NCBI RefSeq assembly: GCF_027587175.1
Contig: NZ_JAPCID010000001.1
Span: 186,001 to 250,000, forward strand
DNA from: Solirubrobacter deserti
GTDB lineage: Bacteria; Actinomycetota; Thermoleophilia; Solirubrobacterales; Solirubrobacteraceae
Length of the DNA: 64,000 bases
Direction: 5' to 3'
Shown here: positions 33,357 through 43,561 of the stretch, one piece after another
How the letters are laid out: the number at the start of each line of letters is the position of its first letter
How positions within the stretch are numbered: position 1 is the first letter of the stretch
Position numbers and translations under genes: made by a program
Notes under the pieces: generated by a model
Told to the model about the DNA's origin: nothing
Seen by the model: the letters and a program-made list of their open reading frames with translations, nothing else
Database searches by the model: none

Positions 33357-36034
33357 GCGCGGCTCGAGATGTCGAGCTTGCGGTACGCGGAGCTCAGGTG
33401 CATCTCGACCGTCTTGAGCGTGACGAACAGCTCCTGAGCGATCTCCCGGTTGCTGGCCCCGTCCGCCGCGAGCCGCGCCACGCGCGCCTCGGCGGCCGTG
33501 AGCGCCAGCGCCCCGCTTCCCGCCCGGCGTCGCGGGCGCGCGCCCGCCGCCGCGGGCTCGTCCAGCGCCTCGTCGACCAGCCCGACCGCCCCGCCCGCCG
33601 GGGCCAGCTCCATCGCCTCCCGCAACGGCTCCCGCGCTGCCGTGAGGCTGCCGGCGACGCGCCGCATCCGCCCGAGCGCCAACAGCCCCCGCGCCCGCAC
33701 CAGCGGGCGGTCCACCGCGGCCGCGGCTTCGATGCGCTCGGCGTCGCGCGCGACGAGCGCTTCGACCAACCGCGCCTCGGCCGCCACGCCGTAGGCCCCC
33801 GCGAGCGCCACCTGCTCGGCGGCGAGGGCCGCGGCACGCTCGGGCCGTCCGGCGGCGGCCGCGGCCAGCGCGGCCGTCTCGCGCCACGGCAGGAAGACCG
33901 GGTTGTCGAACAGCGCCAGCGCCGCGTGCCGGCCGAGCGCCTCCGCCGCCGCGAGCGCCGCCTCCGGCTGACGCTGCGCGAGCAGCACCCGGGCACGGGC
34001 CTGCTCGGCCAGAAGGACGACCGAGACGCCCTGGACCGTATGCGCGTCGATCCGCGCCGCCGCGGCCGCGGCCTCCTGCACCCGCCCTTGCGCGAGCAGG
34101 ATCTGCATCGCCGCCGCGTTGCCGAACCGCCACGACGGGTGCTCCGAGAGCGCGAGGGACTGCTGCGCGTCCGCCTCGGCCGCCTGTAGCGCGCCGGCGC
34201 GCAGGTTCGTTCCCGCTCGCAGCAGCAGCGCCAGCGCGTGTACGACGAGCGTCCCCGTACGCCGGCCGAGCTCGACCGCGCGATCGAGCTCCGCGCGCGC
34301 GACGTCGAAGCGCTCACTCAGGATCAGCGCCCAGACTGCGTAGCCGTACGCCATCGTCGTCGAGAGCTCGAGCGGCAGGGCGCCGCCGCCGAACACGGGC
34401 ACGGCCAGCGCCGCGACCCGGTCCACCGGCGCGTTGCGCATGGCCAGCTCGTACGCGGTCGTGGCCGCGAGCAACGGCCCGTCGGGCGTGCGCGCGGCCA
34501 CCGCGTCGCGGTGCTCGCGCGCCGCCGACGAGTCCGTGAACAGCGCCGCGGCGTGCAACGCGGCGCGGATGGTCGGATCGTCGGGCAGCTGCGCCCCGTC
34601 CAGCACCGCGAAGGCGTCGACCGTCCGGCCGGCCATCGCCAGCGCACCGGAGTACTGCAACGTGATCGCGACCGCCCCGGGCGTGAGCGCGAGCGCCCGC
34701 TCGTACGAGCCGAGGGCGTCGGACACGCCGGCGGAGGACTGCGCGTCGCCGAGCCGGGCCAAGCGCCGTGCGCGTTCGGCGACGCCGGCGTCGGGCTCCT
34801 CGAGCGCCCGGGCGATCAGCTGCGCAGCCGACTCGGGCGCGCCGGACGCGAGGGCCCGCTCCGCCGCCTCGTCGAGCACCCGCGCCGCCCATGGCTCCCC
34901 CACCGGGCCGGTGTGCAGCAGGTGCGCCGCGACCAGCTCGCCGCTCACGCCGCGCGCGTGAAGCGTCCGCGCGGCGCGCAGGTGCGCGGCGGCGCGCTCG
35001 ACGGGCGAGAGCAGCCGGTAGACCGACGTGCGCACGAGCGGGTGCACGAACCGCAGCCCTCGCGGCCCTTCCTCGAGGATGCCGGCGCGGAGCAGGATGT
35101 CGATCGGGTCGGCGCCCGCGAACGCGACCGCCTCCACGGCCGGCGTGTCGTCGCCGAGCACCGCGACCGCCTGCGCGAGCTCCAGCGCTCCGGCGGGCGC
35201 GCCGGCCAGGGCGCGCCGTACGCGCTGGCCGATCGGCCGCACGCCCAGCGCCCGCAGCCCGGCGGCGGTGTCGACGGTGCCCCGCGCCTCCGTGACGAGC
35301 GCGCGCAGCATCAGTGGGTTGCCTCCGGTCAGCTCGTGGCAGACCGCGGCGAGCGTGGCGCCTTCCGGCCATGCCCGCTCCAGGAAGGCGGCAGTGGCCT
35401 CACGCGACAGCCGATCGACGGCGAGCGTCTGCACGAGCGGGTCCTCGAGCATGTCCGCCAGGGCGGGCCGGTGCTCGATCTCCGCGAGCGGCCGGCTCGC
35501 CAGCACCTGCGCCACCGGCAGGCCGTCGAGCCGGTGGCCGAGGAAACGCATGAAGCGCAGACTGGGCTCGTCGGCGCGATGGGCATCGTCGACGGCGAGG
35601 ACGAGGGGTCCGAGCCGCTCCGCGAGGTTGACCACGAGCCAGTACAGGCCCTGCTGGCGAGCGAAGGAGGGGTCGTCGGAGGGCCCCTCGGCGCCGGGCG
35701 TGAATACCGATCGGGCCAGCTCGGCCGGCCCGTCCCAGACATCCTGCAGGGTGCGCAGAAGCGGCTCCAGGAGCTGGCGCGCGACGCCGTATGGGAACTC
35801 CTGCTCGAGCTCGTCCCCCCGCGCGCGAAGCACCGTGGCCCGCCCTCCGGCGCGGCCCGTGAGCTCACGCAGCAGCATCGACTTGCCGACGCCCGCCTCG
35901 CCCACGATCAGCACCGTCGTCCCCGCTCCGCCCGCGACCTCCTCGAGCGCACCCGTGAACGCTTCCACGTGGCGCTCCCGTTCGAGGAGCAACCCCGCCG
36001 GGCTCGGCGCGACGACGGGATCGATGGCGGCCAC
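33332..36034 (-). CDS. LAL-family LuxR transcriptional regulator with AAA ATPase domain
   Basis: A 900-residue regulator of the MalT/LAL type. The N-terminal ATPase has Walker A GEAGVGKS at 45-52 and Walker B LVLAVDDAH; the middle is a long helical TPR-like array (about 330-820); the C-terminus is a LuxR HTH (LTAAEARVARLAADG, NREIAQELFVTLKTVEMHLS, YRKLDI). Start chosen at GTG 36034 with AAGGA upstream; the frame remains open into dnaB but that part is shadow. A LexA box lies 29-42 bases upstream of the start. LAL proteins respond to small ligands; the ligand and target are unknown. Confidence 0.88.
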   Translation of the reverse strand: MAAIDPVVAPSPAGLLLERERHVEAFTGALEEVAGGAGTTVLIVGEAGVGKSMLLRELTGRAGGRATVLRARGDELEQEFPYGVARQLLEPLLRTLQDVWDGPAELARSVFTPGAEGPSDDPSFARQQGLYWLVVNLAERLGPLVLAVDDAHRADEPSLRFMRFLGHRLDGLPVAQVLASRPLAEIEHRPALADMLEDPLVQTLAVDRLSREATAAFLERAWPEGATLAAVCHELTGGNPLMLRALVTEARGTVDTAAGLRALGVRPIGQRVRRALAGAPAGALELAQAVAVLGDDTPAVEAVAFAGADPIDILLRAGILEEGPRGLRFVHPLVRTSVYRLLSPVERAAAHLRAARTLHARGVSGELVAAHLLHTGPVGEPWAARVLDEAAERALASGAPESAAQLIARALEEPDAGVAERARRLARLGDAQSSAGVSDALGSYERALALTPGAVAITLQYSGALAMAGRTVDAFAVLDGAQLPDDPTIRAALHAAALFTDSSAAREHRDAVAARTPDGPLLAATTAYELAMRNAPVDRVAALAVPVFGGGALPLELSTTMAYGYAVWALILSERFDVARAELDRAVELGRRTGTLVVHALALLLRAGTNLRAGALQAAEADAQQSLALSEHPSWRFGNAAAMQILLAQGRVQEAAAAAARIDAHTVQGVSVVLLAEQARARVLLAQRQPEAALAAAEALGRHAALALFDNPVFLPWRETAALAAAAAGRPERAAALAAEQVALAGAYGVAAEARLVEALVARDAERIEAAAAVDRPLVRARGLLALGRMRRVAGSLTAAREPLREAMELAPAGGAVGLVDEALDEPAAAGARPRRRAGSGALALTAAEARVARLAADGASNREIAQELFVTLKTVEMHLSSAYRKLDISSRAQLASRLD

Positions 36035-36062
36035 GGACGGAAATCCTTGCAGCTTGCGGGGA

Positions 36063-36076
36063 CGAACGTGTGTTCG
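36063..36076. promoter_or_regulatory. LexA SOS box between the LAL regulator and dnaB
   Basis: CGAACGTGTGTTCG fits the Gram-positive/actinobacterial SOS consensus CGAAC-RNRY-GTTCG at every position, and extends to GACGAAC-GTGT-GTTCGTC as an 18-base perfect palindrome apart from the centre. It lies 31 bases upstream of the dnaB ATG and just upstream of a -10-like TAGGTT, where a repressor would block polymerase. Confidence 0.75.
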
Positions 36077-36090
36077 TCCGAGGGCGCGGC

Positions 36091-36096
36091 TAGGTT
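36091..36096 (+). promoter_or_regulatory. -10-like TAGGTT of dnaB
   Basis: TAGGTT ends 11 bases before the dnaB ATG. The expected -35 position falls in the LexA box, so LexA would occlude it. Confidence 0.4.
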
Positions 36097-36107
36097 TGGT
36101 TGTCCGC

Positions 36108-37496
36108 ATGAGCGCGCCCACGCACAACGGCAACGGCTTCAACGGCGGCGGCCCCGCGCCGGTCGCCCCGCCGCAGAACCTGGAGGCCGAGCAGTCCGTC
36201 CTCGGCGCCGTGCTGCTCTCGGACACGACGCTCCCGGGCCTGATCATCGACGAGCGGCTCACGCCGCAGGACTTCTACCGCTCCAGCCACGCCCGGATCT
36301 ACCAGGCGATGCTCGACCTCAACACGATGGGCGAGCCGATCGACGCGCTCACGATCGTCGAGCACCTCAAGCAGGCGGGTGACCTGGAGAGCGTCGGCGG
36401 CGCGGCCGCGATCGAGGCGCTCGCGGGCTCGGTGCCCGCGATCGGCAATGTCCGCCAGTACGCGCGCATCGTGCGCGAGAACGCGATGCTGCGCCGCCTG
36501 CTGCACGCCTCCTATGAGATCCAGGAGCGCGTCCACGGCCACGAGGCGCTGCCGCGTGATCTCGTCGATCAGGCCGAGCGGCTCATCCTCGAAGTCGCGC
36601 ACGAGGACAGCCGCAAGGACTTCAAGGGCATCGACATGGTGCTCGACGAGGAGCTCGACAAGCTCCAGAAGCTCTCGCTGGAGGGCACGCCGGTCACCGG
36701 CACGCCTTCCGGCTTCGAGGACCTGGACGCGATCACGGGCGGCTTCCAGCCCGGCAACCTGATCATCCTCGCCGCCCGGCCCTCGATGGGCAAGTCGGCG
36801 CTGATGGCCAACTTCTGCGAGAACGCGGCGCTGAACTCCAACAAGGCCGTCGCGCTGTTCAGCCTTGAGATGTCCGAGGGCGAGCTCGCGCAGCGCTTCA
36901 TCGCCTCCCAGGCGTCGATCAAGGGCGACGATCTGCGCAAGGGCCGCGTCCCGCAGGCGCGTTGGGGCAAGATCCTGGCCGCCTCCGCGCGCCTGTCGGA
37001 GTCCAAGCTCTACATCGACGACTCGTCGGACCTGTCCGTGCTGGACGTGCGCGCGAAGGCGAGAAGGCTCCTGCAGCAGAACCCGGACGGCCTCGGCCTG
37101 ATCGTCATCGACTACCTGCAGCTCATGTCCGCCGGCGGCGGCGGCCCCGAGAACCGCGTCGAGCAGATCGGCATCATCTCCCGCGGCCTGAAGACCCTCG
37201 CGCGCGAGCTCGAGGTACCGGTGATCGCGCTGTCCCAGCTCAACCGCGGCGTCGAGCAGCGCAAGCCGCCGACCCCGATGCTGTCGGACCTGCGTGAGTC
37301 GGGCGCGATCGAGCAGGACGCCGACCTGGTGATGTTCATCTACCGCGAGGACTACTACGACAAGGAGTCCGAGCGCGAGGGCATCGCCGACCTGATCATC
37401 GCCAAGCACCGCAACGGCGGCCTGGGCACGGTCGAGCTCACGTTCCAGCGCGACTTCCCGCGCTTCATGTCTTACGCCGGGGACGATCGGTACTGA
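36108..37496 (+). CDS. dnaB: replicative DNA helicase
   Basis: DnaB of 462 residues, normal length, no intein. The N-terminal DnaB domain (about 20-125) contains NLEAEQSVLGAVL and DFYRSSHARIY. The RecA-like core has the DnaB Walker A ARPSMGKS with Lys229, the LFSLEMS motif, Walker B LIVIDYLQL, and the arginine-finger region NGGLGTVELTF. ATG 36108 follows a Gly/Asn-rich short leader peptide. It unwinds DNA ahead of the fork. Its stop overlaps the ATG of the ATPase gene downstream (TGATG), so the two are made together. Confidence 0.96.
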   Translation: MSAPTHNGNGFNGGGPAPVAPPQNLEAEQSVLGAVLLSDTTLPGLIIDERLTPQDFYRSSHARIYQAMLDLNTMGEPIDALTIVEHLKQAGDLESVGGAAAIEALAGSVPAIGNVRQYARIVRENAMLRRLLHASYEIQERVHGHEALPRDLVDQAERLILEVAHEDSRKDFKGIDMVLDEELDKLQKLSLEGTPVTGTPSGFEDLDAITGGFQPGNLIILAARPSMGKSALMANFCENAALNSNKAVALFSLEMSEGELAQRFIASQASIKGDDLRKGRVPQARWGKILAASARLSESKLYIDDSSDLSVLDVRAKARRLLQQNPDGLGLIVIDYLQLMSAGGGGPENRVEQIGIISRGLKTLARELEVPVIALSQLNRGVEQRKPPTPMLSDLRESGAIEQDADLVMFIYREDYYDKESEREGIADLIIAKHRNGGLGTVELTFQRDFPRFMSYAGDDRY

Positions 37497-38296
37497 TGGA
37501 GTGCACCCAGTGCGACGGGTCGGGCTTCCTGTTCGACGAAGAGGCGCGCAAGGCGTACCCGTGCTCGTGCCGGCCCTCGCGGCTCGCCCGCAAGCGCGCC
37601 GCGGCGATCGCGGGCCGGATCCCGAAGGCCTATCGCGGCGTCGGCTTCGACCGTGAGCCGCTGCCGTCGCTCGAGCGCGCGCACCCGCACGTCGTGCGGG
37701 AGGTGCGCCGCTACATCGGCTCAATCGGCGACCAGCTCGACGAGGGCCGCGGCATGTGGTTCACCGGCCCGCCCGGCACCGGCAAGACGACGCTCGCGAT
37801 GCTGATCTCCAAGCACGCGATGGAGGCCGACCGCACGGTCGCCATCTACAGCCTCCCGCGCCTGCTGGCGATGCTGCGCGAGACGTTCCGTGACGACGCG
37901 CAGCACAGCCTCAGCCAGCTCGTGGACATGCTGTGCAGCGTCGATCTGCTGCACATCGACGACGTCGGCGCCGAGCAGACCTCGTCGTGGGTGCTCGAGC
38001 AGCTCTACACGGTGGTCAACACGCGCTACGAGGAGCAGCGGTCGATCATCGTCACCACGAACCTGATCGGCACGGGCGCGTCCGGCGGCGACGACGAGCT
38101 GCGCGAGCAGATCGGGGACCGCACGGTCTCGCGCCTGTACGAGATGTGCGGCGACCCGTTCCCGATGTTCGGCTCCGACCGGCGGCTCGAGAAGCAGTTC
38201 AACCTTCCGGAACCCGTGGCCGCCTCCAGCACTCCGGACCCCTTCGACGACTCGCACTGGGACGACGATCGCCCCCGCTACGGGAGGGCACCGTAG
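37496..38296 (+). CDS. DnaC/DnaI-like AAA ATPase, candidate DnaB helicase loader
   Basis: A 266-residue protein with an N-terminal zinc-binding pattern (Cys3, Cys6, Cys23, Cys25), a helical link and an AAA domain with Walker A GPPGTGKT at 91-98, Walker B LLHIDDVG around Asp155-156, and sensor 1 IIVTTN. This layout (zinc ribbon plus AAA) is that of Bacillus DnaI and of IstB/DnaC proteins. Direct overlap with dnaB argues for a helicase loader rather than a transposon IstB protein; no transposase is near. Most actinobacteria are thought to use DciA instead. The C-terminal acid-rich tail (DPFDDSHWDDD) is of unknown role. Confidence 0.85.
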   Translation: MECTQCDGSGFLFDEEARKAYPCSCRPSRLARKRAAAIAGRIPKAYRGVGFDREPLPSLERAHPHVVREVRRYIGSIGDQLDEGRGMWFTGPPGTGKTTLAMLISKHAMEADRTVAIYSLPRLLAMLRETFRDDAQHSLSQLVDMLCSVDLLHIDDVGAEQTSSWVLEQLYTVVNTRYEEQRSIIVTTNLIGTGASGGDDELREQIGDRTVSRLYEMCGDPFPMFGSDRRLEKQFNLPEPVAASSTPDPFDDSHWDDDRPRYGRAP

Positions 38297-38299
38297 ACT
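38294..38299 (+). promoter_or_regulatory. -10-like TAGACT before purA
   Basis: TAGACT ends 11 bases before the purA ATG. Its TAG is the stop codon of the preceding gene, so the match might be partly fortuitous; purA could also be read through from dnaB. Confidence 0.3.
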
Positions 38300-38301
38300 G
38301 A

Positions 38302-40603
<2,302 letters not shown>

Positions 40604-40623
40604 ATCAGTGGTAATACGTAGTC

Positions 40624-40719
40624 ATGGGTTTGATCCGAGGCATCGTGCGCGCCTCGAAGCACGCGGTCTGGTACGTGGACTATCAGTGCGGCGGCAACGC
40701 TCGCGCGCGCGCGAGCTAG
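40624..40719 (+). CDS. possible 31-residue small protein
   Basis: ATG 40624 opens a short frame that reads MGLIRGIVRASKHAVWYVDY, then a cysteine and a Gly/Arg/Ala tail to TAG 40719. TAATAC ends six bases before the ATG, compatible with a leaderless transcript. Amphipathic, basic, one tryptophan and one cysteine. It occupies nearly all of the divergent-convergent gap and ends within the stop of the class IV aminotransferase. No homologue known to me; it may be chance. Confidence 0.35.
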   Translation: MGLIRGIVRASKHAVWYVDYQCGGNARARAS

Positions 40720-41486
40720 AGCTCACGTTCGATCGCCTCTCGCAGCCGCGCGTGCGCGTGCAGGGTGACAGGCCCGGGCGTCGCGGCGAGCCGGAGCTCG
40801 TCGATGACCGCGACCGGCTGCACCTCCCGGACCGATGAGGCCAGGAACGCCTCCTCGGCGCCGTGCAGCGTGTCCAGGGTCGTCGGCTCCTCGATCGCGC
40901 CGGCGACGGCGATCAGCCGCTCACGCGTGATCGAGCCGAAGATCCGGTCCTCGAGCGGCGGCGTGCGGAGCACCCCGTCCCGGACCCAGAAGAACGAGGA
41001 CGTCGTGCCCTCGAGCACGCGCCCGTGCGGCGTGACGAGCAGCGCGTCGTCGTAGCCCTGTTCCTGCGCCAGCCGGGACGCGAGCATGTTGGCGGCGTAC
41101 GAGAAGGTCTTGAGACCGTCCGTGACGCGGTTGGGCGCGTAGCGGATCGTCGCGAGGCGGGCGACTGCGGGCCGCTGCGGCAGCGGGAGTACGAGGACGA
41201 TCCGGCGCCCGCCGCGCGTCGCGTAGAAGCGCAGGACGCCGTCCACCGGCCCGGCCGCCTCCAGCAGCGCGGCGATCTCCCGCCGCAACGCCGCGTGGTC
41301 GCACTCGAGCCGGATCCCGGCGCAGCTGCGCTCGAAGCGGGTGAGGTGCTCGTCGAGCGCGAACGGGCGCCCGCCGTAGAGGCGCAGGGCGTCGAACGCG
41401 CCGTCGCCGCGCAGGAGCCCGTCGTCGGTGACGGGCACCCGCGCCTCGCCCGCGGGCCCGATGGCGCCGTCGACGCTCGCGAGCAT
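40716..41486 (-). CDS. class IV PLP-dependent enzyme (aminodeoxychorismate lyase / D-amino acid or branched-chain aminotransferase)
   Basis: A 256-residue fold-type IV enzyme starting at ATG 41484-41486 (MLASVDGAIGPAG). The catalytic lysine is in the GLKTFSYAANMLASRLA segment, the DGLLRGDGAFDALRLYGG opening and the glycine-rich phosphate site (EGTTSSFFW) are present. The short length and the RGDGAFDALR signature favour PabC-type aminodeoxychorismate lyase or D-alanine transaminase, which cannot be separated here. It lies 4 bases downstream of the ABC exporter genes. Confidence 0.87.
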   Translation of the reverse strand: MLASVDGAIGPAGEARVPVTDDGLLRGDGAFDALRLYGGRPFALDEHLTRFERSCAGIRLECDHAALRREIAALLEAAGPVDGVLRFYATRGGRRIVLVLPLPQRPAVARLATIRYAPNRVTDGLKTFSYAANMLASRLAQEQGYDDALLVTPHGRVLEGTTSSFFWVRDGVLRTPPLEDRIFGSITRERLIAVAGAIEEPTTLDTLHGAEEAFLASSVREVQPVAVIDELRLAATPGPVTLHAHARLREAIEREL

Positions 41487-41490
41487 CGGC

Positions 41491-42207
41491 TTAGGGTACG
41501 TCGCGGCGCGCGGTGAGGGCGTGCGCCACCAGCGCGGCGAGCGCCGCGTAGGCCGCCAGGGCGAGCGCACCCGCCCAGGCCGGCGGGAGATCCTCGGTGG
41601 CGCTGGCGGTGAGTGCGCCCGCCGCGCCGCCCGGCCCCCAGCGCGCGATCGGGTCGCTCAGCCCGGCGAACAGCGGCTCGAGGAACAGCAGCACGGCGAG
41701 GATCGCGACCACCGGCGGGGCGGCCGAGCGCGCGGCGAGGCCAAGGGCGGCACCGGCCGCGCCCATGAGCGCGCCGTACACGACCGTGCCGAGCACGCGG
41801 GCCAGGAGGTCACCGGCCCCCGGCAGGTCCGCGCCGCCGAAGCCGAGCAGCGCGTAGGTGAGCACGGCGGCCATCAGCGCCCCGCCGAGCGCCAGGCCCG
41901 CTCCGGCGAGGGCGTACGCGCCCAGGCGATCGGTGACCGCCGCGCGCCGGTCCGGCCGCGCGATCAGGGCCAGCGCAAGTCCGCCGCGCGCGACCTCGCC
42001 GCCGGCGGTCGCGGCGGCGTACACGATCACGACCAGGCCGGAGATCGCGCCGGACGAGAGCGCGCTGCGGGCGTCGGTGAGCGTCGTCGTCTGCAGATCC
42101 TTCAGGCCGAGGTAGGAGATCGCGAGGAAGCCGCTGAACGCGAGCGCGAGGGCGAGGGCACGCCGGAAGCCCGGGACGGCGCGCAGCGCGGCGAACTCGA
42201 CCGTCAT
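41491..42207 (-). CDS. ABC-2-type transporter permease
   Basis: A 238-residue integral membrane protein with about six alanine/leucine-rich transmembrane segments and no recognisable soluble domain. It starts with MTVEFAALRAVPGFRRALALALAF, the style of ABC-2 export permeases, and overlaps the ATPase gene by 4 bases. The pair should export a lipid, drug or peptide; there is no cargo gene. Confidence 0.85.
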   Translation of the reverse strand: MTVEFAALRAVPGFRRALALALAFSGFLAISYLGLKDLQTTTLTDARSALSSGAISGLVVIVYAAATAGGEVARGGLALALIARPDRRAAVTDRLGAYALAGAGLALGGALMAAVLTYALLGFGGADLPGAGDLLARVLGTVVYGALMGAAGAALGLAARSAAPPVVAILAVLLFLEPLFAGLSDPIARWGPGGAAGALTASATEDLPPAWAGALALAAYAALAALVAHALTARRDVP

Positions 42208-43040
42208 GACGCCTCCGTGAGGCCGACGTAGAGCGCTTCCAGCGCGCCCTGGGTGCTCATCTCGTGCAGGACCGCGCCGCTGTCGCGCACCGCGCGGCCG
42301 ACGGCGTCAGGGTCCGCGCCCGCGACGATCAGCGTGTCGGCGCCGTCGCGCGTGACCTCGAACCCGTTCATCGCGCCGAGCAGCTTCTCCGGCTCGGGTG
42401 AGCGGAGGCGGATGCGCTGCGCGAGCATGGCCTGCAGGTCGCCTTCGGCCACGCGTCGGCCGCGATTGACCACCACGACCCGGTCGCACGTCGCGGCGAC
42501 GTCCTCCAGCACGTGGCTGGAGAGCAGCACCGTCCCGCCTTCGCTCGCGTGCTGCTGGAGGCGCTCGCGCAGCGCCCGTAGCGCGTGGGGGTCCAGTCCG
42601 CTCGCAGGCTCGTCGAGCAACAGCACATCCGGCGCCGCGATCAGCGCCGCGGCGAGGCTCAGCCTTCGCCGGGTGCCGTGCGAGCACTCGCCCACGCGCT
42701 TGTCCGCCGCGTGGCTCAGGTTCGCCGCCGCGAGCGCGGCGTCGATGTCGGCGTCGCGCCGGCCGGCGCGCGCGGCCGCGAGGCTCAGCTCGTTCCACAC
42801 GCTGCGGGCGGGATGGAACCCGTCGCGGTCGAGGATGCCGCTGATCCGGCCGTGGCCCTCGGCGCGTCCGCTCGTCGGCCGCGAGAGGCCGAACAGGATG
42901 CGCAGCGTCGTCGTCTTCCCCGCCCCGTTCGGGCCGAGAAAGCCGCACACGCTGCCGCGCGGCACCGCGAACGACAGCCCGTCCACCGCCGTGAAGCTGC
43001 CGTAGCGCTTGATCAGATCCTCGACGACGAGCCCGTCCAC
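42204..43040 (-). CDS. ABC transporter ATP-binding protein (exporter)
   Basis: A 278-residue ATPase starting at GTG 43040. Walker A is GPNGAGKT, Walker B VLLLDEPASGLDP and the H-loop LLSSHVL. The signature motif is degenerate: ECSHGTRRRLSLAAAL in place of LSGGQ, with glutamine and a glycine lost, which is seen in some ABC-2 ATPases. The C-terminal 70 residues form the extra domain of this subfamily. The unit includes the permease downstream. Confidence 0.9.
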   Translation of the reverse strand: MDGLVVEDLIKRYGSFTAVDGLSFAVPRGSVCGFLGPNGAGKTTTLRILFGLSRPTSGRAEGHGRISGILDRDGFHPARSVWNELSLAAARAGRRDADIDAALAAANLSHAADKRVGECSHGTRRRLSLAAALIAAPDVLLLDEPASGLDPHALRALRERLQQHASEGGTVLLSSHVLEDVAATCDRVVVVNRGRRVAEGDLQAMLAQRIRLRSPEPEKLLGAMNGFEVTRDGADTLIVAGADPDAVGRAVRDSGAVLHEMSTQGALEALYVGLTEAS

Positions 43041-43073
43041 CCACCAAACATGGCGCAGGGTCGCGTTGTTGTG

Positions 43074-43406
43074 TCAGTTCGGGCTGTAGTCCTGCGACAG
43101 ATCCGGCGTCTGCGGCACCGACTTGGGCACGAGGATGTGCTCAGCTCCGATCAGCTCCTCGGCGGTCGCCGGGCCGACCGGCCACGGATGCGGCTGCACG
43201 CCGATCACCGACCGCACGGTCTCATCCTCGCCGCGAATCGCGATCCCCGCGGCGGCCAGCACGTCGGCAACTTCTCGGGCGATGGCGACGGCCTCCCACT
43301 CCGTGACTCGCTCGAGCAGCACCGTCAGGCGGTACGACCGCGGAACCGAGCCCGGCTCCGCCTCGGCGTTCGGGCCGAGATGCACATGGGGGAACCCACC
43401 GCTCAT
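43074..43406 (-). CDS. hypothetical protein, 110 aa
   Basis: A soluble 110-residue protein beginning MSGGFPHVHLGPNAE. It has one predicted helix (EWEAVAIAREVADVLAAAG), a GVQPHPWPVGP stretch and an acidic-polar end (LSQDYSPN). No motif or family recognised. It follows its own start after 150 bases of weakly featured sequence and precedes the ABC exporter on the same strand, 33 bases apart. Confidence 0.6.
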   Translation of the reverse strand: MSGGFPHVHLGPNAEAEPGSVPRSYRLTVLLERVTEWEAVAIAREVADVLAAAGIAIRGEDETVRSVIGVQPHPWPVGPATAEELIGAEHILVPKSVPQTPDLSQDYSPN

Positions 43407-43561
43407 GCCGGGACGCTACCCACTCGCGCCCGGATCTCGCGCGTGTCCACTGACCGCCACGTGCGCCCGGCGCCGCGCGTTGGGATGCTCGCGGTCATCT
43501 GTGCGCCCGTGATCGCCGGCGTGGCGCTGCCCCTGCCGCTGTAGCTGGGTAGTGCGAACGG

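Noticed and set aside
34238-36382. 714-codon plus-strand frame opposite the LAL regulator
   Set aside because: Shadow with strong Arg bias; the minus strand has Walker and LuxR motifs.
37496-38296. IstB transposon ATPase as a sign of an insertion sequence
   Set aside because: No transposase, no terminal repeats, and direct overlap with dnaB argue for a chromosomal replication gene.
43443-43544. 33-codon plus-strand frame with a hydrophobic end (GTG start)
   Set aside because: No ribosome-binding site, weak start and no known relative; not separable from chance in GC-rich DNA.
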